Assembly: GCF_028009165.1 (NCBI RefSeq)
Contig: NW_026611617.1
Coordinates: 258,001 to 322,000 of the forward strand
Length of the DNA stretch: 64,000 nt
Source: Akanthomyces muscarius
Lineage: Eukaryota > Ascomycota > Sordariomycetes > Hypocreales > Cordycipitaceae
Direction: 5' to 3'
Shown here piece after piece: positions 20,649-31,991 of this stretch (position 1 is its first letter; each line of letters begins with the position of its first letter). The notes beneath the pieces were generated by a model that ran no database searches, was not told the origin of the DNA, and saw nothing but the letters and a program-made list of their open reading frames with translations. The position numbers were made by a program, and so were the translations under genes.

Positions 20649-21416
20649 TTACGTCGCATTATACCCACCATCCACGAACAGTACCGTGCCCGTAACTGCA
20701 TCGCTTGCCCTGCTGGCCAAGTACACAGCGGCTCCTGCAAAGTCGCCCGGCACGCCGTTTCTGCCCACCATGGTCCTCGCAACGTGCTTTGCGACGACAC
20801 CCTCCTCCGCACACGCCGCCGCCGTCAGCGGTGTTTCCACAAACCCCGGCGCGACGGCATTGCACAGCACGCCCCGCGGCGACCAGGCCTCCGCCTGGGA
20901 GCGTGTAAGCCCAGCCAGCCCGGCCTTGGAGACGCCGTACACGCTGCTGTTGCCAAAGGCGCGCAGCGACTGCTGGCTCACGACGTTGATGATGCGGCCG
21001 CGGCCGCGCTCCGCCATGGCCGGCCCAAAGGCCTGGCCCAGCCGAAACGCCGCCGTGAGGTTGACGGCCATGGTCTCGTCCCAGTGCTCCTGCGTGAGGT
21101 CGCTCATGTGGACCCGCGTGTTGACGCCGGCGGCGTTGACCAGGATGCTCGGCAGTCCGTATGCAGACAGCACGGCGGACTTGATCGCTTCGGTGCTTCG
21201 CACGTCGTGGGCCAGGCCGGCGGCGTCGACGCCCTGGTCGCGAAATTGCTGAACGGCGGCGTGGAGAGGCTCTGCGCGACGAGCAACGAGCACCACTTTT
21301 GCCCCAGCCAGGCCGAGAGCCAGTGCCATGGCCCGGCCAATGCCTGAGCTGGCTCCAGTCACGAGCGCAAGGTGGCCGTTGAGACCGAAAAGAGACTCGA
21401 GATATCGCGCGGACAT
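20649..21416 (-). CDS. Short-chain dehydrogenase/reductase (classical SDR, gluconate 5-dehydrogenase-like)
   Basis: Single exon, 255 aa, typical for a classical SDR. The cofactor motif TGASSGIG (T20 to G27), NAAG (about 94-97), the catalytic serine near S147 and Y160-x-x-x-K164 (SVYGVSKAG) are all present. The end FVDGGYNAT is the standard C-terminal signature. LVARR after beta-2 suggests NADP(H) preference. Overall text resembles gluconate 5-dehydrogenase and 3-oxoacyl reductase-like enzymes, but the substrate is not deducible. It converges with the cupin gene. Confidence 0.9.
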   Translation of the reverse strand: MSARYLESLFGLNGHLALVTGASSGIGRAMALALGLAGAKVVLVARRAEPLHAAVQQFRDQGVDAAGLAHDVRSTEAIKSAVLSAYGLPSILVNAAGVNTRVHMSDLTQEHWDETMAVNLTAAFRLGQAFGPAMAERGRGRIINVVSQQSLRAFGNSSVYGVSKAGLAGLTRSQAEAWSPRGVLCNAVAPGFVETPLTAAACAEEGVVAKHVARTMVGRNGVPGDFAGAAVYLASRASDAVTGTVLFVDGGYNAT

Positions 21417-22724
21417 GATTGCGCCGGTACGAAAGATTCAGGCTTCTGGCGCGGTCTCCCCATCGTAGCGTGTGTTGACATGGTAGCGTCGCTATGAGTC
21501 AACCCGAGATCGGCGGCGTCGTCGCGGCTGGCAAAGCCATGCATGTTTTCGTCAACCAGCGAGCCCTCGCATGTTTCTATCCCGGGTTAGTATTCATGCC
21601 CACCATTTACGAATGTACGAATGGAAAATGTGTAGCCGCGCGTAGATCATTGCGGGCGGCCTGAGCACTCTCCCCGAACCCATCACCTGAGCTATCACTA
21701 TTATATAGGTAGCCTGGCCATGTGGGTGATAAAAAGAAACTTTGCTAATGAAAGTAGATAAATACTAGGTCTGTTGGACTTGTATAAATTCTTATCAAGA
21801 CTTCCTTGAGCTGCCTCATGTACATTCTTTGTTTTCTATTCTTACTCCTAGTACCTGGCCTTGTTCTCTTCATTTTCACTACTCACAGTAAATTCAATTA
21901 ATTGCTACAAGTCTCTTTGCTGTGCTATCCCTGTCTGCTATTGGGATGGATGCAAAGACTTGCAAGTGGATAGCAACTGAGAGTTCAGCCCCGTCCAGAC
22001 CACGGCGGGTATAGTGGTTCTCTACATAGGCCGACACCTGCGACGGGCCGTGGCCGCAAATCTCGCAGCATGAAATCTTGAACTTACTACTCCTCTATAC
22101 CGCTAACGTAAATCTCTGACCGTCAATATGAGCACAAGCCTGCCAGCCAGCACTGACCAGGGCGAGACCGACACCGCCAGAATCAGCAATAGCCGGCAAC
22201 AGCCGAACAATGTACTACCATTACCTTCCTCAAACACACCTTCCCTATTGGAACCGTGCAGAAATAAGCTGCAGCTATAAGCAATTAAGGTATTGCGCTA
22301 TGCACACAACCACCCCGTCTGATTGCTTGGCGGCAGCCTCTCCGACGCCACAGGACCGAGTTCACCACGGCTGCCAAGTTGACGCTCGTATGGATATCGC
22401 GGGGCTTACCCCAAATTAAGCAGCTCGTCGAAACCACATGGGTCCTTTCCGGGGATGCGAGTCGTTGACGAGAGCCGACACCTACCCAACCCATGGACAA
22501 GGGCTTCGGTCAACTGATCCTTTTTTGCGTATTCAGCGTCTTTGTTGATGTGATGCTTGGGCCCTTGCCAAGGTGTGCGCTACGACTATTGCCAATAGAG
22601 CGACGCAGCCTGCGGGCGCTGAGACACTGGTCAGCCGTGGTATATAAGCTGGCGACACCGTCGCTGTCTGCCTCGCATCCGAATATTCTGATCAAGCCCC
22701 AGCCACCCCTCACACACCATCACT
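21417..22724. promoter_or_regulatory. Divergent spacer with promoters of SDR and phospholipase A2
   Basis: About 1.3 kb. A TATA box TATATAAG at 22641-22648 lies 77 bp before the phospholipase start codon. A tRNA A-box-like string (GGGTATAGTGGTTCTC near 22008) was examined and rejected. The stretch 21700-21910 is AT-rich. No gene is supported. Confidence 0.5.
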
Positions 22725-23377
22725 ATGAAGTTTGCCTATCTTTTTGCTCTCCCAGTGGCCCTTGCGGCTCCCGCCAGCTTTGATCCTCGCGAGACGCTGG
22801 AGCAACTCACGGACCGGTACCTGTTTTCCACAGTCCTCCCCACGTTCCTCCAGTACCGCGCACAGCAGAACCCAAAGACGCTTGATTGGTCTTCCGATGG
22901 CTGCACCAGCTCGCCTGACAACCCTTTCGGGTTTCCATTTACCCCGGCCTGCGAGCGCCATGACTTTGGTTATCGCAACTACAAGGCGCAGAACCGGTTT
23001 GACAGCGACAGCCGGTTCCGCGTCGACAGCAACTTTAGAGACGAGTAAAAGCCCTCCTTCTCTCCGCTTTGTGCCATTATTTGCATCTAATGTTAACACT
23101 CCCAAGTATGTACTATCAGTGCGAAGGCGTTTCAGCCAAGGGATCCTGCCATAGTCTTGCCAACGTCTACTATTATGCCGTACGCATGTTTGGCGGCTTC
23201 GCTAAACGCGACGAGAGTGCCCCCGAGGGCGTCGATGGCGCGGTCAAGGAGTCCGCAGAGGAGCTCATTGCTTCGTACTACAACGCGATGCAGGAATATC
23301 GCCAGGCAGTCAAGCAGGACCAGGCTAATGGCCTCCTTCCACAGCTGCAAAGCCGTTCACCGATGGCGCAAGCGTAA
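22725..23377 (+). CDS. Secreted fungal phospholipase A2 (sPLA2, group XIV-like)
   Basis: Two exons, 22725-23044 and 23107-23377 (intron 62 nt, GTAAAA...CCAAG), encode 196 aa. A signal peptide (MKFAYLFALPVALAAPAS) is followed by the prokaryotic/fungal PLA2 core: DWSSDGC (C60), then PACERHDFGYRNYK with the catalytic His79-Asp80 pair. The splice gives RDDMYYQCEG, matching the family's second disulfide region. After the core a Lys-Arg site (GFAKRDE) is a likely Kex2 cleavage point, leaving an Ala/Gln-rich C-terminal tail of unknown use. The enzyme would hydrolyse the sn-2 ester of phospholipids outside the cell. It converges with the gamma-glutamyltransferase gene with only 66 bp between stops. 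Confidence 0.9.
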
Positions 23378-23443
23378 CATGAGGAAGCCGAGGGAATATT
23401 TGTACATATAAAACTATTTACGCATATATGATGTATCTTGTCC

Positions 23444-25184
23444 TTAGACTGCGAACCCACCAGAATTCTTCTGCCTAGGCTCGCCTCCCGCTTCAAAAGT
23501 TCCGTTCGCAAGCAACTTTAGAGCCTGTGCCGTACTCTGGCCGGGGGCGACCCAAGTGACGTTGTGGCCCAAGGATTTCATAAAAGCCACCGTCGAGTTA
23601 TCATATGCATACTCAAACGTCACTTGGTTCGGTTCGAGCTGATCGTGGAGACGCGGCTGCTTCAACGACTCCCCCGGGTTCATACCCTGGTCGAGCATGT
23701 GCACAACGAGCTGGATGGTTGCCGTCGTAATGCGGCTACCACCGGCAGATCCGCAGGCAAAGTAGAGCTTACCATTGGGCGTTTCGGCAATGACGGGAGA
23801 AATCGACGACAGTGGTCTCTTGCCCGGACGCACATAGTTCGCGGGACTGGGCCTGTACCCGAAAGCATTGCTTGAGCCCGGTATGCTAAAGTCGTTCATC
23901 TCATTATTCATGAGGACGCCAGTCTGGGGAACCAAAACACGCGAGCCAAAGAGCGTATTGACCGTTGTTGTCAGGGATACAGCCATGCCGCTCGCGTCAG
24001 CTGCCACTATGTGGGATGTTCCGGGCGTGGGGAGAGACTCTATGCCTTCAGGGTTGTAATACGCCACGCCTTCCGTCTTGGTGTCGGAAATCTTGGAGCG
24101 AATCTCGGCGCCGGTCTGGGGAGCCACCATCTGGGCTGTGTAGTTGGACAAGCCGTCAATGAAGGACGGGTCGCCCATTTTCGTGCGCTGGCCGTATGCA
24201 AAACGAATGGCCTCGTCGAGGCGGTGCGTAGAGATGTTGACGGTCTCTGGACGGAAAAATTCGTCATATCCACTCACTGTGTTCAGCGTGCTCAATGCGA
24301 CTGGGCCACCGGACGGCGCATTTGTGCTCGTGAGCTTGTGTCCGCGATACATGACATGAAGAGGCTCACGATGCGCAATTGTGTATTTCTTCAGGTCCTC
24401 TAGCGTCATTGTGCCATTTTTAGCGCGAAGGGCCGTAATCGTTGCATTGGCAATGGCGCCCGTGTAAAACACATCAGCGCCTTCGTTGGCAATTGTCTCA
24501 AGAGTATCGGCGTAGCGCTTGCGAGTAATAGTCTCGCCAAGCTTGAGGAGCTTGCCCTTGGGCGCGAAATCAATGGCCCAGTTTGGGTCTTCAACGAGAA
24601 AGTTGTTTCTCGGAGTTTGATTGATGTACGAGAGGAGATCCTCGTCGACTGGGAAGCCATATCTCGCGACTTTGATAGCGGGCGCCATGACTTTCGCCCA
24701 GTCCAGTACGCCGTACTTCTTGTGCACGTATTCAAGGCCGCGTAGCTCTCCCGGAATTCCACTGCTAGAGTCAGTACAGACCTGACTGGGACAGACTGAA
24801 TGCATACCTTGCCAAGCCACCATACAGACTGGCATCCGTATTGTTCTTGTACATGTCCTCAAATGCAGCCGCTGGTGCCGTCTCACGGAAGTCGACAAAT
24901 TCGTACTTGCCGTCTTTGTCTCTCAATAACATGAAGCCACCACCGCCAATGCCGCTATGGTACATGGCCACGGTGCCCACGCAGAAGACGGTACCCACGA
25001 GGGCATCGACGGCGTTGCCGCCATCTTTGATGAGCTGCGTGCCAATGCCGCTGCAAATGGCGTTTTCAGACGACACGGCGCCACGATTCGCGTCCGACTG
25101 CGGCGCTGGACACGAACCGGGGGCCGCAGACGCAGCCCATAGCCAGCCCGAGAGCAAGGCTACTTTAGAGGAAATAAACTTCAT
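23444..25184 (-). CDS. ggt: Secreted gamma-glutamyltransferase
   Basis: Two exons, 25184-24808 and 24764-23444 (intron 43 nt), encode 565 aa, normal for the family. A signal peptide (MKFISSKVALLSGWLWAASA) leads to the N-terminal nucleophile hydrolase fold: AVSSENAICSGIG, DGGNAVDALVGT, and MYHSGIGGGGFML. The autoprocessing site and catalytic Thr fall at about residue 375 in LPTPGTSHIVAADASG. The small-subunit motifs NNEMNDFSIPG, GKRPLSSISPVI and GSAGGSRI follow. It cleaves the gamma-glutamyl bond of glutathione and related peptides and can transfer the group to amino acids. Secretion or vacuolar delivery is implied by the signal peptide. Many N-x-S/T sequons are present. Confidence 0.95.
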
Positions 25185-26228
25185 GACGGGGCTACTGTGG
25201 TGTAAGTGGCCGGAACGTGGCTACGTAACACGACAGGAACCTGGGGACGGGGGCTGAGTCAATTTAAATGCTCAGCAAGGACAGTTGATCATGGTTTCCC
25301 TAGCAATCACCTGGCTACTCTACGGCGACCGGCCGTGCTCGGTGTTCTTATCGTTGGCCATCATCTTTACCCCACAACCGCAGCATGGCGCCGAGCTAGA
25401 CAAGCCACCAACTCGAAAGATCCTGGCTTGGGATATTTACCGGTGGCCGGATGCGGGGTCTAGTGTCCAGGCCAAGATGTACAGGACTTGTTTTCGGGTG
25501 CATTATAGTTGCGGGCAACTCCGACAGATCCAATGTTGAATTTCTGGGTGCTTGTACTTGTCAGGAATACACACAATCGTCGTCTTTTATTGAACATTCT
25601 GTTGATATTAGCCTTGCCATTCTTTGCGCTCAGGTCCAGACGAACTGGTCAGCTAGCGCAGATCATCGGCGTTCCAGCCCGTCTTTTTTTGTTGGGCGGA
25701 GGGCGCCACCGCCACTCAACTCACCTGCAGGCCAAGATGGGTGAGGTAGAGTACTGGAGGGAGCGAAGAAGGCAATAAGTATAAATAAGGGAAATCAAGG
25801 AAACCAAAAATAGGAGAAGATAAGTTAATTACACTAGACAGAGAAACACGGCATACAAAGGCATAAGGAGATAAAAGAGACTTTGTGTTCTTGGACACGC
25901 AATTCTACAAACATCTCATGTTGCCTCTGACTACTGAAGTAATGTCATTTTTACCCCAGCATCTAATTTAGGCCACTTCTAACGTTAGCTTCCGCCGTTA
26001 GGAGACTAATAATAAGGCACCGCGGCATGGCTGAGCCGTACAGCCGTGATATTAGCTGTGCTGCAATGCCCGTCGTCCGGCTCCCTTTATCCGACACAAT
26101 TGCGCAACCCCGCATCCCAAGTCAAGATGGAGAGGTATAACAAACAAGTCTGGGCATCAGTAAACTTATTTCCTCCCTGCACTTGCCTTTAGAACCAACT
26201 TGCAAAGTACAAAACACAAAAAGAAGAA
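25185..26228. promoter_or_regulatory. Divergent spacer between gamma-glutamyltransferase and esterase genes
   Basis: About 1.0 kb, AT-rich from 25760 to 26000. No motif-bearing frame, tRNA or repeat was found. Both promoters must lie here. Confidence 0.5.
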
Positions 26229-27613
26229 ATGTCGTTTTCCACGGCCACCGTCCAAAACTTAAAGGACATCCTCGGCGCCGCCGTCAACTCCGCCGACGGC
26301 GGCGTCCCCGGCATCAGCGCCGTCGTCTTTGACAAGACCGGCCGCGAGCTGCTCGTACACGCCGCCGGCACCCGCGGGGCGTCCTCGGCCGAGCCTCTCA
26401 CGCCGGAGCACGTCTTCTGGATCGCGTCGTGCACCAAGATGGTGACGGCCCTGGGCGTCATGCAGCTCGTCGAGCAAGGGCGCCTGTCGCTCGACGACGG
26501 CGACCAGCTCGAGACGCTGTGTCCCGAGATCAGGGACGTGCAGGTCCTGCGCGATGACGGCGCGTTGGAGCCGAAGCGCAGCCGCATCACGCTGCGGATG
26601 CTGCTGACGCATACGTCCGGCTTCGGGTACTCGTTCTTCAACGAGAAGCTGCGCGACCATGGCTACCCTGCCGGCATTGACGAGTTCTCCGGTCGCATGG
26701 AAGACGTCAAGACGCCGCTCACGTTTCATCCCGGCGAGGGCTGGCAGTATGGAGCAAGTCAAACCACAGCACATGTTCTGTGTCTGGACTGGACTGCTAA
26801 CACACCGCAGGTCGGCATAGACTGGGCAGGCATCGCCCTTGAGCGTGTCACGGGCGTCTCCCTAAACGAGTATATGCAAGCTCATATTTTCGAGCCGCTG
26901 GGCCTCAAAAACATAAACATGATCCCCACGCCGGAAATGAAGACCAAGCTTGCACACATGAACCACCGCGGCCCGACTGGTAAGATTGTCCCGCGCGACC
27001 ACCTACACCGACAGGCGCTTCTAGTCGAGACCGCCGACGACAAGGCCAAGCTCTTCAACAGCGGCGGCGCCGGCCTTTTCGCCAAGCCGCAAGAATACTG
27101 CCGTAAGTCTCTTTTCACATCCCACTGAATCCCCAACCCCCCTGCCAACTCGTCTCGAAACTTTGCTGAATCCCCGCCCATCCTGCTGCAGGCGTGCTCG
27201 CCGCGCTCCTCAACGACGGGACGTGCCCGACCACGGGCGCGCAGCTCCTCTCGGCGCGCACCGTGGCCGACATGTTCACGAACCAGATCCCGCAGTTCCC
27301 GCAGTTTGGCCGGCAGGGCATCCCCGCGGCCAAGCCCGCGCTCACCAACCCGCTGCCGGACCTCTACCCGGCCACGGGCAGCCCGCCGCAGGGCTGGGGC
27401 CTCTCGTGCATGCTCAACGGCGGCGCGACGGGCCGCTCCGAGGCCACGGGTTGGTGGGCCGGCCTGGCGAACCTGTTTTGGTGGGTGGACCGCGAGAAAG
27501 GCGTCGGCGGCATGGTCTGCTCGCAGATGCTCCCGTTCGGCGACGCCAAGGTCATGGGAACGTGGTTTGCGCTGGAGACGGCCGTCTATACGGCGCTGCA
27601 GCAGGGAAAGTGA
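26229..27613 (+). CDS. Beta-lactamase-like serine hydrolase (class C / EstB-LovD type)
   Basis: Three exons, 26229-26753, 26811-27102 and 27192-27613, encode 412 aa. The nucleophile motif S-x-x-K is S67-C-T-K70 in FWIASCTKM; the partner tyrosine is Y174 in GWQYGVGIDWAG, formed at the first splice. The C-terminal part has GWGLSCMLNGG and GWWAGLANLFWWVD, as in family esterases and transesterases such as EstB and LovD. No signal peptide is seen, so it is probably intracellular. The first intron starts with GC rather than GT (GCAAGT...CTAAC...CAG), is 57 nt long and has no in-frame stop, so its retention would add 19 residues right beside the catalytic Tyr. The substrate is unknown; no biosynthetic cluster genes are adjacent. 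Confidence 0.9.
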
Positions 27614-27953
27614 TGTGCGGCTTCCATGCTACGAGCTGATGTGTGAGAAGCAAGAGTCTTATGATACAAATAGTGATACAAACAGTGATGCTTGTAACCG
27701 TATTGATATTGTACTCGGAGATGGCCAGTGCCATATTCGTGTATGTCTATGTCTGTGTCTATATTTTTTTCTATCCAGGTCAGTTGTGCTATTTTTGAAA
27801 ACTTGGCTCCTGCAATCATTATGTACGGGTCGCCTCCAAGGTAGACGCTGGTGTCGCAGGAGCTCTCGTCGAGTTTGCGGCAGAACTCTCAAGATCATCT
27901 ATAAAGGAGAATCGCAGTTCACCAACCACCTCCCTTACCAACCTGCCCGAAGA
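27614..27953. other. Convergent 3' gap
   Basis: 340 bp between the stop codons of the esterase and the ArAE-type membrane protein; T/A-rich with no gene or structured element visible. Confidence 0.5.
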
Positions 27954-30903
27954 TTAAGTTAGTGTCATTCTTTCCTTGAAAAAGGTCATCCTCCGGTAGA
28001 GTACGTACTCAGTTAAGCGATTCACATCGTGGATGAAATACCAATGTACGTTGTGAATTAGCGCAGCTATCGCAAACTCGTCGTCTTTCGAGGTATTGCT
28101 CGCTGAAATTTGGGGAAGGTGCGACATTCCGAGCTGGTGCAGTCCGGGAGGAAGTGGATGGCCTTCTCCCAGCGCAGAGTGCAAGATGATAATTCGCGAT
28201 GCGATGCCATGAGGGGTCAGGTCAATATGTGGTATTCCCACTGCGCTCCCGGCCCAGCAAGCCGCAATCACATCGGGGGACTTGGATTCTTTGGACAGGT
28301 AGCTCGTGAGGGCCATGTAACTTCCCGAGCGATCGAGAATCGAGAGTATCTCACTGTATGACTTTTTGGGAAATCGACCGCCGAGGGAAAATTCCCAATT
28401 TAGAAATTGGAATGATCTCTTCGCGCTGGCACTCAATCCCCGATACTTGAGAAAGAGCCGACGAAGAGCAGATTGTAGCCGCGAACTCGGGCTCGACGCG
28501 TCGTCGGCATCGCCAATATCGCGATGGAGACGGGCGAAGACTGTCTGCTGGATGCACATGTAGTATCTCGACAGCTCATATAACACTTGGGCAGTGCTTT
28601 CTCGCAGCTCAGAGTGCTCCGATATGGGATACGGAAAGACTGTCCAGATATAGCCAGTAATGACACCCAGAGAGACGACGGCTAATCGATAGGGGAAGAT
28701 GACATAAGGCGGATAGACAGCCTGGCCAGACTGCTCGACAACTTCTTCACCAATTTGTGCAGTTTGTAGCTCAATACCAATCATGACAATTGCGGCGATG
28801 AGAGCCACAAACCAAATGCTGAACAGGGCGGGAAATCGCACCGCTAGAAATAAGGGGTCAGCTGCATTTCCCCGGTCAAAATACGGGGCGTCAAAACTTA
28901 CTGAGAAAACTGATGACCATGAACCAAAGCCACATAAAGACTAGGACGCCTGGTGTGTGTTGGTCAACGATGTACCAGATGATATAGCTCGCCACCATGG
29001 AAGCTGTGGTTCCAAGCAAGCGACACATGAGAAGGAATGTCGAGGATCCCGATGTTCGGCCCATGGACAGCAGAATGGCAAAGAGCGCCCACAAAAGACG
29101 CTGCGCAAAATAAAAATCTTGCGAGTCGTGAAGAAATCCAATAATGGCAATCGTCATGACGGCGCAGACACCACGAAGCCCGTATGCAGCATGGTCTGTA
29201 CGAAGCACGGAGCTAATTTTTCGGATGTAATCGCCCACGGCCTCCATAGTGTTGGCGGCAGGGAGATGGTCTGGATTTCTCGGCTTGTGAAATACAGGGT
29301 CCAACTCAACCTTGGCGCCATCATTCCGTTTCTGGGGATTTTCTGGAGTCGCTGAGTTGAAGAAGCTGGCCCAATAGCTCAAGGAGAGATAGTTGGGGAC
29401 CACGAGCCGTTTGGGGCGTACGTGAATATCGTCGAGATAGAGAAGGAGCTTGAGGAGCTTGCGACCTAAAGCGGCCAGGATGGTTTGGGACTGTTTGCAT
29501 GTTAGTCGCTGATGAAGAAAGCAGTTATTGTAGTGCGAGTGCCGTACGTGAAGGAGAGCGAAATACCGCAGTGTGTCTGCATGCTTGCCCGTGGGTATGC
29601 GCCCTATCGTTCCGACCCGTGGACGGTGCTGTACATAGCGATGCAGCACTTGCTTGCGACCCAGGTTCTTGTCACCATCCTCCTTGAACATGTCATGATA
29701 ATACGCAATGAATCGCGATCCGCCGGGCCTGGCGGTTCCGTTGCTCTCTTCGTCGCCAGACTTTTGGCTCGTAGCGCCGAGCCAAGTCCTTTTCTGACTC
29801 TGTCGAAGTCGCAACTTGGCGTGCTCTGCGCCAGCAGAGATCACTTCCATCATCTTGCACAGCTGCTCTTGCATTTCCGACTCTGTGTTGGGCCAGTCAT
29901 CCGGCCGCTGGTTCGTCTGGCTGATTGCATCCTCGGGGTCGCCATTGGCCGCTTCCTGGTGACCAATGACGCTGAAGACGTCCTTTTCTCGCTGCATCAT
30001 GTCCGCCACCAGGCTCAATCCTGAAGCGGGCGGCACAAGCTGCACTAGCAGCGAGCATACAGTGTCAAGCTCTGACTGGTGATACGCGCCCCACGATATC
30101 TCTCGCGCCGCATGGTCAACGTGACCGTTCGCCTTGGCGACCTCATTGCCCAGTTGCTCCAGAGCAGCCTCTAGCTTTGCGACTGATTCACTGTCTGTTG
30201 TTTCAGCTGAGGGAGAGGGTATTGCCCCCGATACGATATCCTGGATGCATATCTCGTGTGCACGCATAATTGCACAAAGCGCATCGAGGCACGATATGGC
30301 ATCTCTTTTGAAGAGACCTCTGCACGTCTGCGGAAAAAGCAGCAGAGCATTGACAAGACCCACAGCCTGCCCAACCAGAAACGTGACAAACGCTTTCGTC
30401 GCTTGGTCGGTGATGTCGTGCATTGCGGGCAGTCGTGCCAGGGCAGGTATAACGGCGACTCCGAGGATGGCGGAGACGGACGCCTGGATGTTCCAGGAGG
30501 GAAATGCCGACTTGACCGTAAACGCAAACCACATGCCGAAAGCCAGCAAGATGGCCACGACGGCCTCGGCCGAGGCATTGTACGCCGCCAGGTCCTCTGG
30601 CGTCCTCGACGTGTGCCTTCTCGCCTGCAGGCCGCACCAGCCAGCCAGCAGCGCCCAGCAGTACGCGACGACGTAGCCCAGCGTCTGTCTCGCGTTGAAG
30701 TCAATCAGCATGCCCTGCGGGAAGCCGGCCATGACGCTGGCGGCGCCAATGGGCGCGAGGTAGGCGTTCTGACCAAAGTAGGAGATCCATGTGTCGGACT
30801 GGATCGCGCAGACGAGGACGGCTGGCGGTATGGACGTCTTGATCGTCAGCCGGGCCGTGTGCCAGTCCAGCTTCAGCCACGACAGCAGCCGCAGCCTCGT
30901 CAT
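27954..30903 (-). CDS. ArAE/FUSC-type integral membrane protein (ArAE_2_N plus DUF2421)
   Basis: Three exons, 30903-29548, 29490-28902 and 28843-27954, encode 944 aa. The N-terminal half (about 20-220) has clustered hydrophobic helices of the fungal aromatic-acid-exporter N-domain (DTWISYFGQNAYLAPIGA, then FPQGMLIDFN). A long soluble segment follows, then a second FUSC-type membrane block (AVMTIAIIGFLHDSQDFYFA to VMIGIELQ) and a C-terminal DUF2421 region. Relatives include yeast Bre4-like proteins and bacterial aromatic-acid efflux proteins; transport of aromatic or weak acids across the plasma or vacuolar membrane is inferred. The first intron (29547-29491, GTACGG donor, GACTAAC branch, ACAG acceptor) is 57 nt and stop-free, so the unspliced reading is also open; I prefer splicing because the branch site is excellent and the flanking text joins smoothly (RYFALLH to SQTILAALG). 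The second intron (28901-28844) is unambiguous. Confidence 0.88.
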
Positions 30904-31991
30904 GTTGTTGTTGGTCGACCAGCCGATGGATTCGGCACGAGGCCGTGGTGTGGAGCAAGCAGTGTGCCAGAGATTGGCCGCTGAGCTGGGGTCAAAATGC
31001 GCTGGCTAGAGGTTAAATTAGTTTGTGCGGAAGCCGCAAAACGTAGTATTGAAGGGCATCGTGAGTAGGCATCATGCAAACGGCTCGTGGGCCATGATAT
31101 ACATCGAAGTCAATATCCGGCAGGCCGGCTCGCTGCCAATCGCCCAAAGACCCGCTGTAAATCCGCCCGTTCTTCCCGTTATAGGCGACTAGCGCTGTAA
31201 TGGTCCCGCTGAAATCCTCGCTACAGTGGGCGTAACATGCCGTAATGCCGCAAATACAGCGCCGTCTCCAGTGGATCGAGGCCTTGAAAACACAGCACTA
31301 GGCGGCTACGCACCTCGATTAAATTGCATCTGCGAGTCAATGCCTCCTCACTCTAGCGACTTGCGTCAGCACAGCTGCTGTCGAGGACTGCACTACTGCT
31401 ATGGTCATAGATAGCTATTAAATGCGTAAAGTTGATTCTCATACCGTATCAAGATAGCATATATGTACCACTGGCCGTTTGTAGAGTTGAGAGAGGTGCT
31501 GTATTCACTACATTTCTGCTTTATTCCTAATTCTCCATTCGCCGAACGACTGGCAAAGAAATATTGTCCTTAATGCCACAACATTTGCCACTGATAATAC
31601 ACAGGTTATGTTTTGAGTAATTTTGTCCCTTTCTTCTAATCTGGGTTCCGTGGGCCTGTGCCACGGGATTGAGGACGTAGCCTCCTCGCTCTCATGATTT
31701 CAACAACGCCTCAGATGCTCTCCTAGTCTCCTCGTCCCCTCGCCCCCTCGTGACTTACAAACAAGATAAAAGCGATCCATTCGACAGAAAAGAAAAGTCT
31801 CCCTCATTCCGTGCCTTGCAATAAACCGATGCTTCGCCGGCACCTTGTCGGGACTTCCTGTGCGCTGAAACAATTTTGAGTTTGCAGCACAGTTGAGCAA
31901 CAAGATGCAATTATGTACTATTTTCTTGGTTTTTGGTGTGATTTTTTGTTTGGTATCCTTTCGAGTGCGCAATTGCAATCCGGTGAAATAA
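30904..31991. other. Spacer with ArAE promoter and isu1 3' flank
   Basis: About 1.1 kb. Small open frames have no motif or sensible composition. The isu1 3' UTR presumably occupies roughly 31700-31991. No RNA gene was found. Confidence 0.5.

Noticed and set aside
21990..22080. tRNA-like string GGGTATAGTGGTTCTC (A-box resemblance)
   Set aside because: No B box of the form GGTTCGANTCC follows, and no acceptor stem can be drawn.
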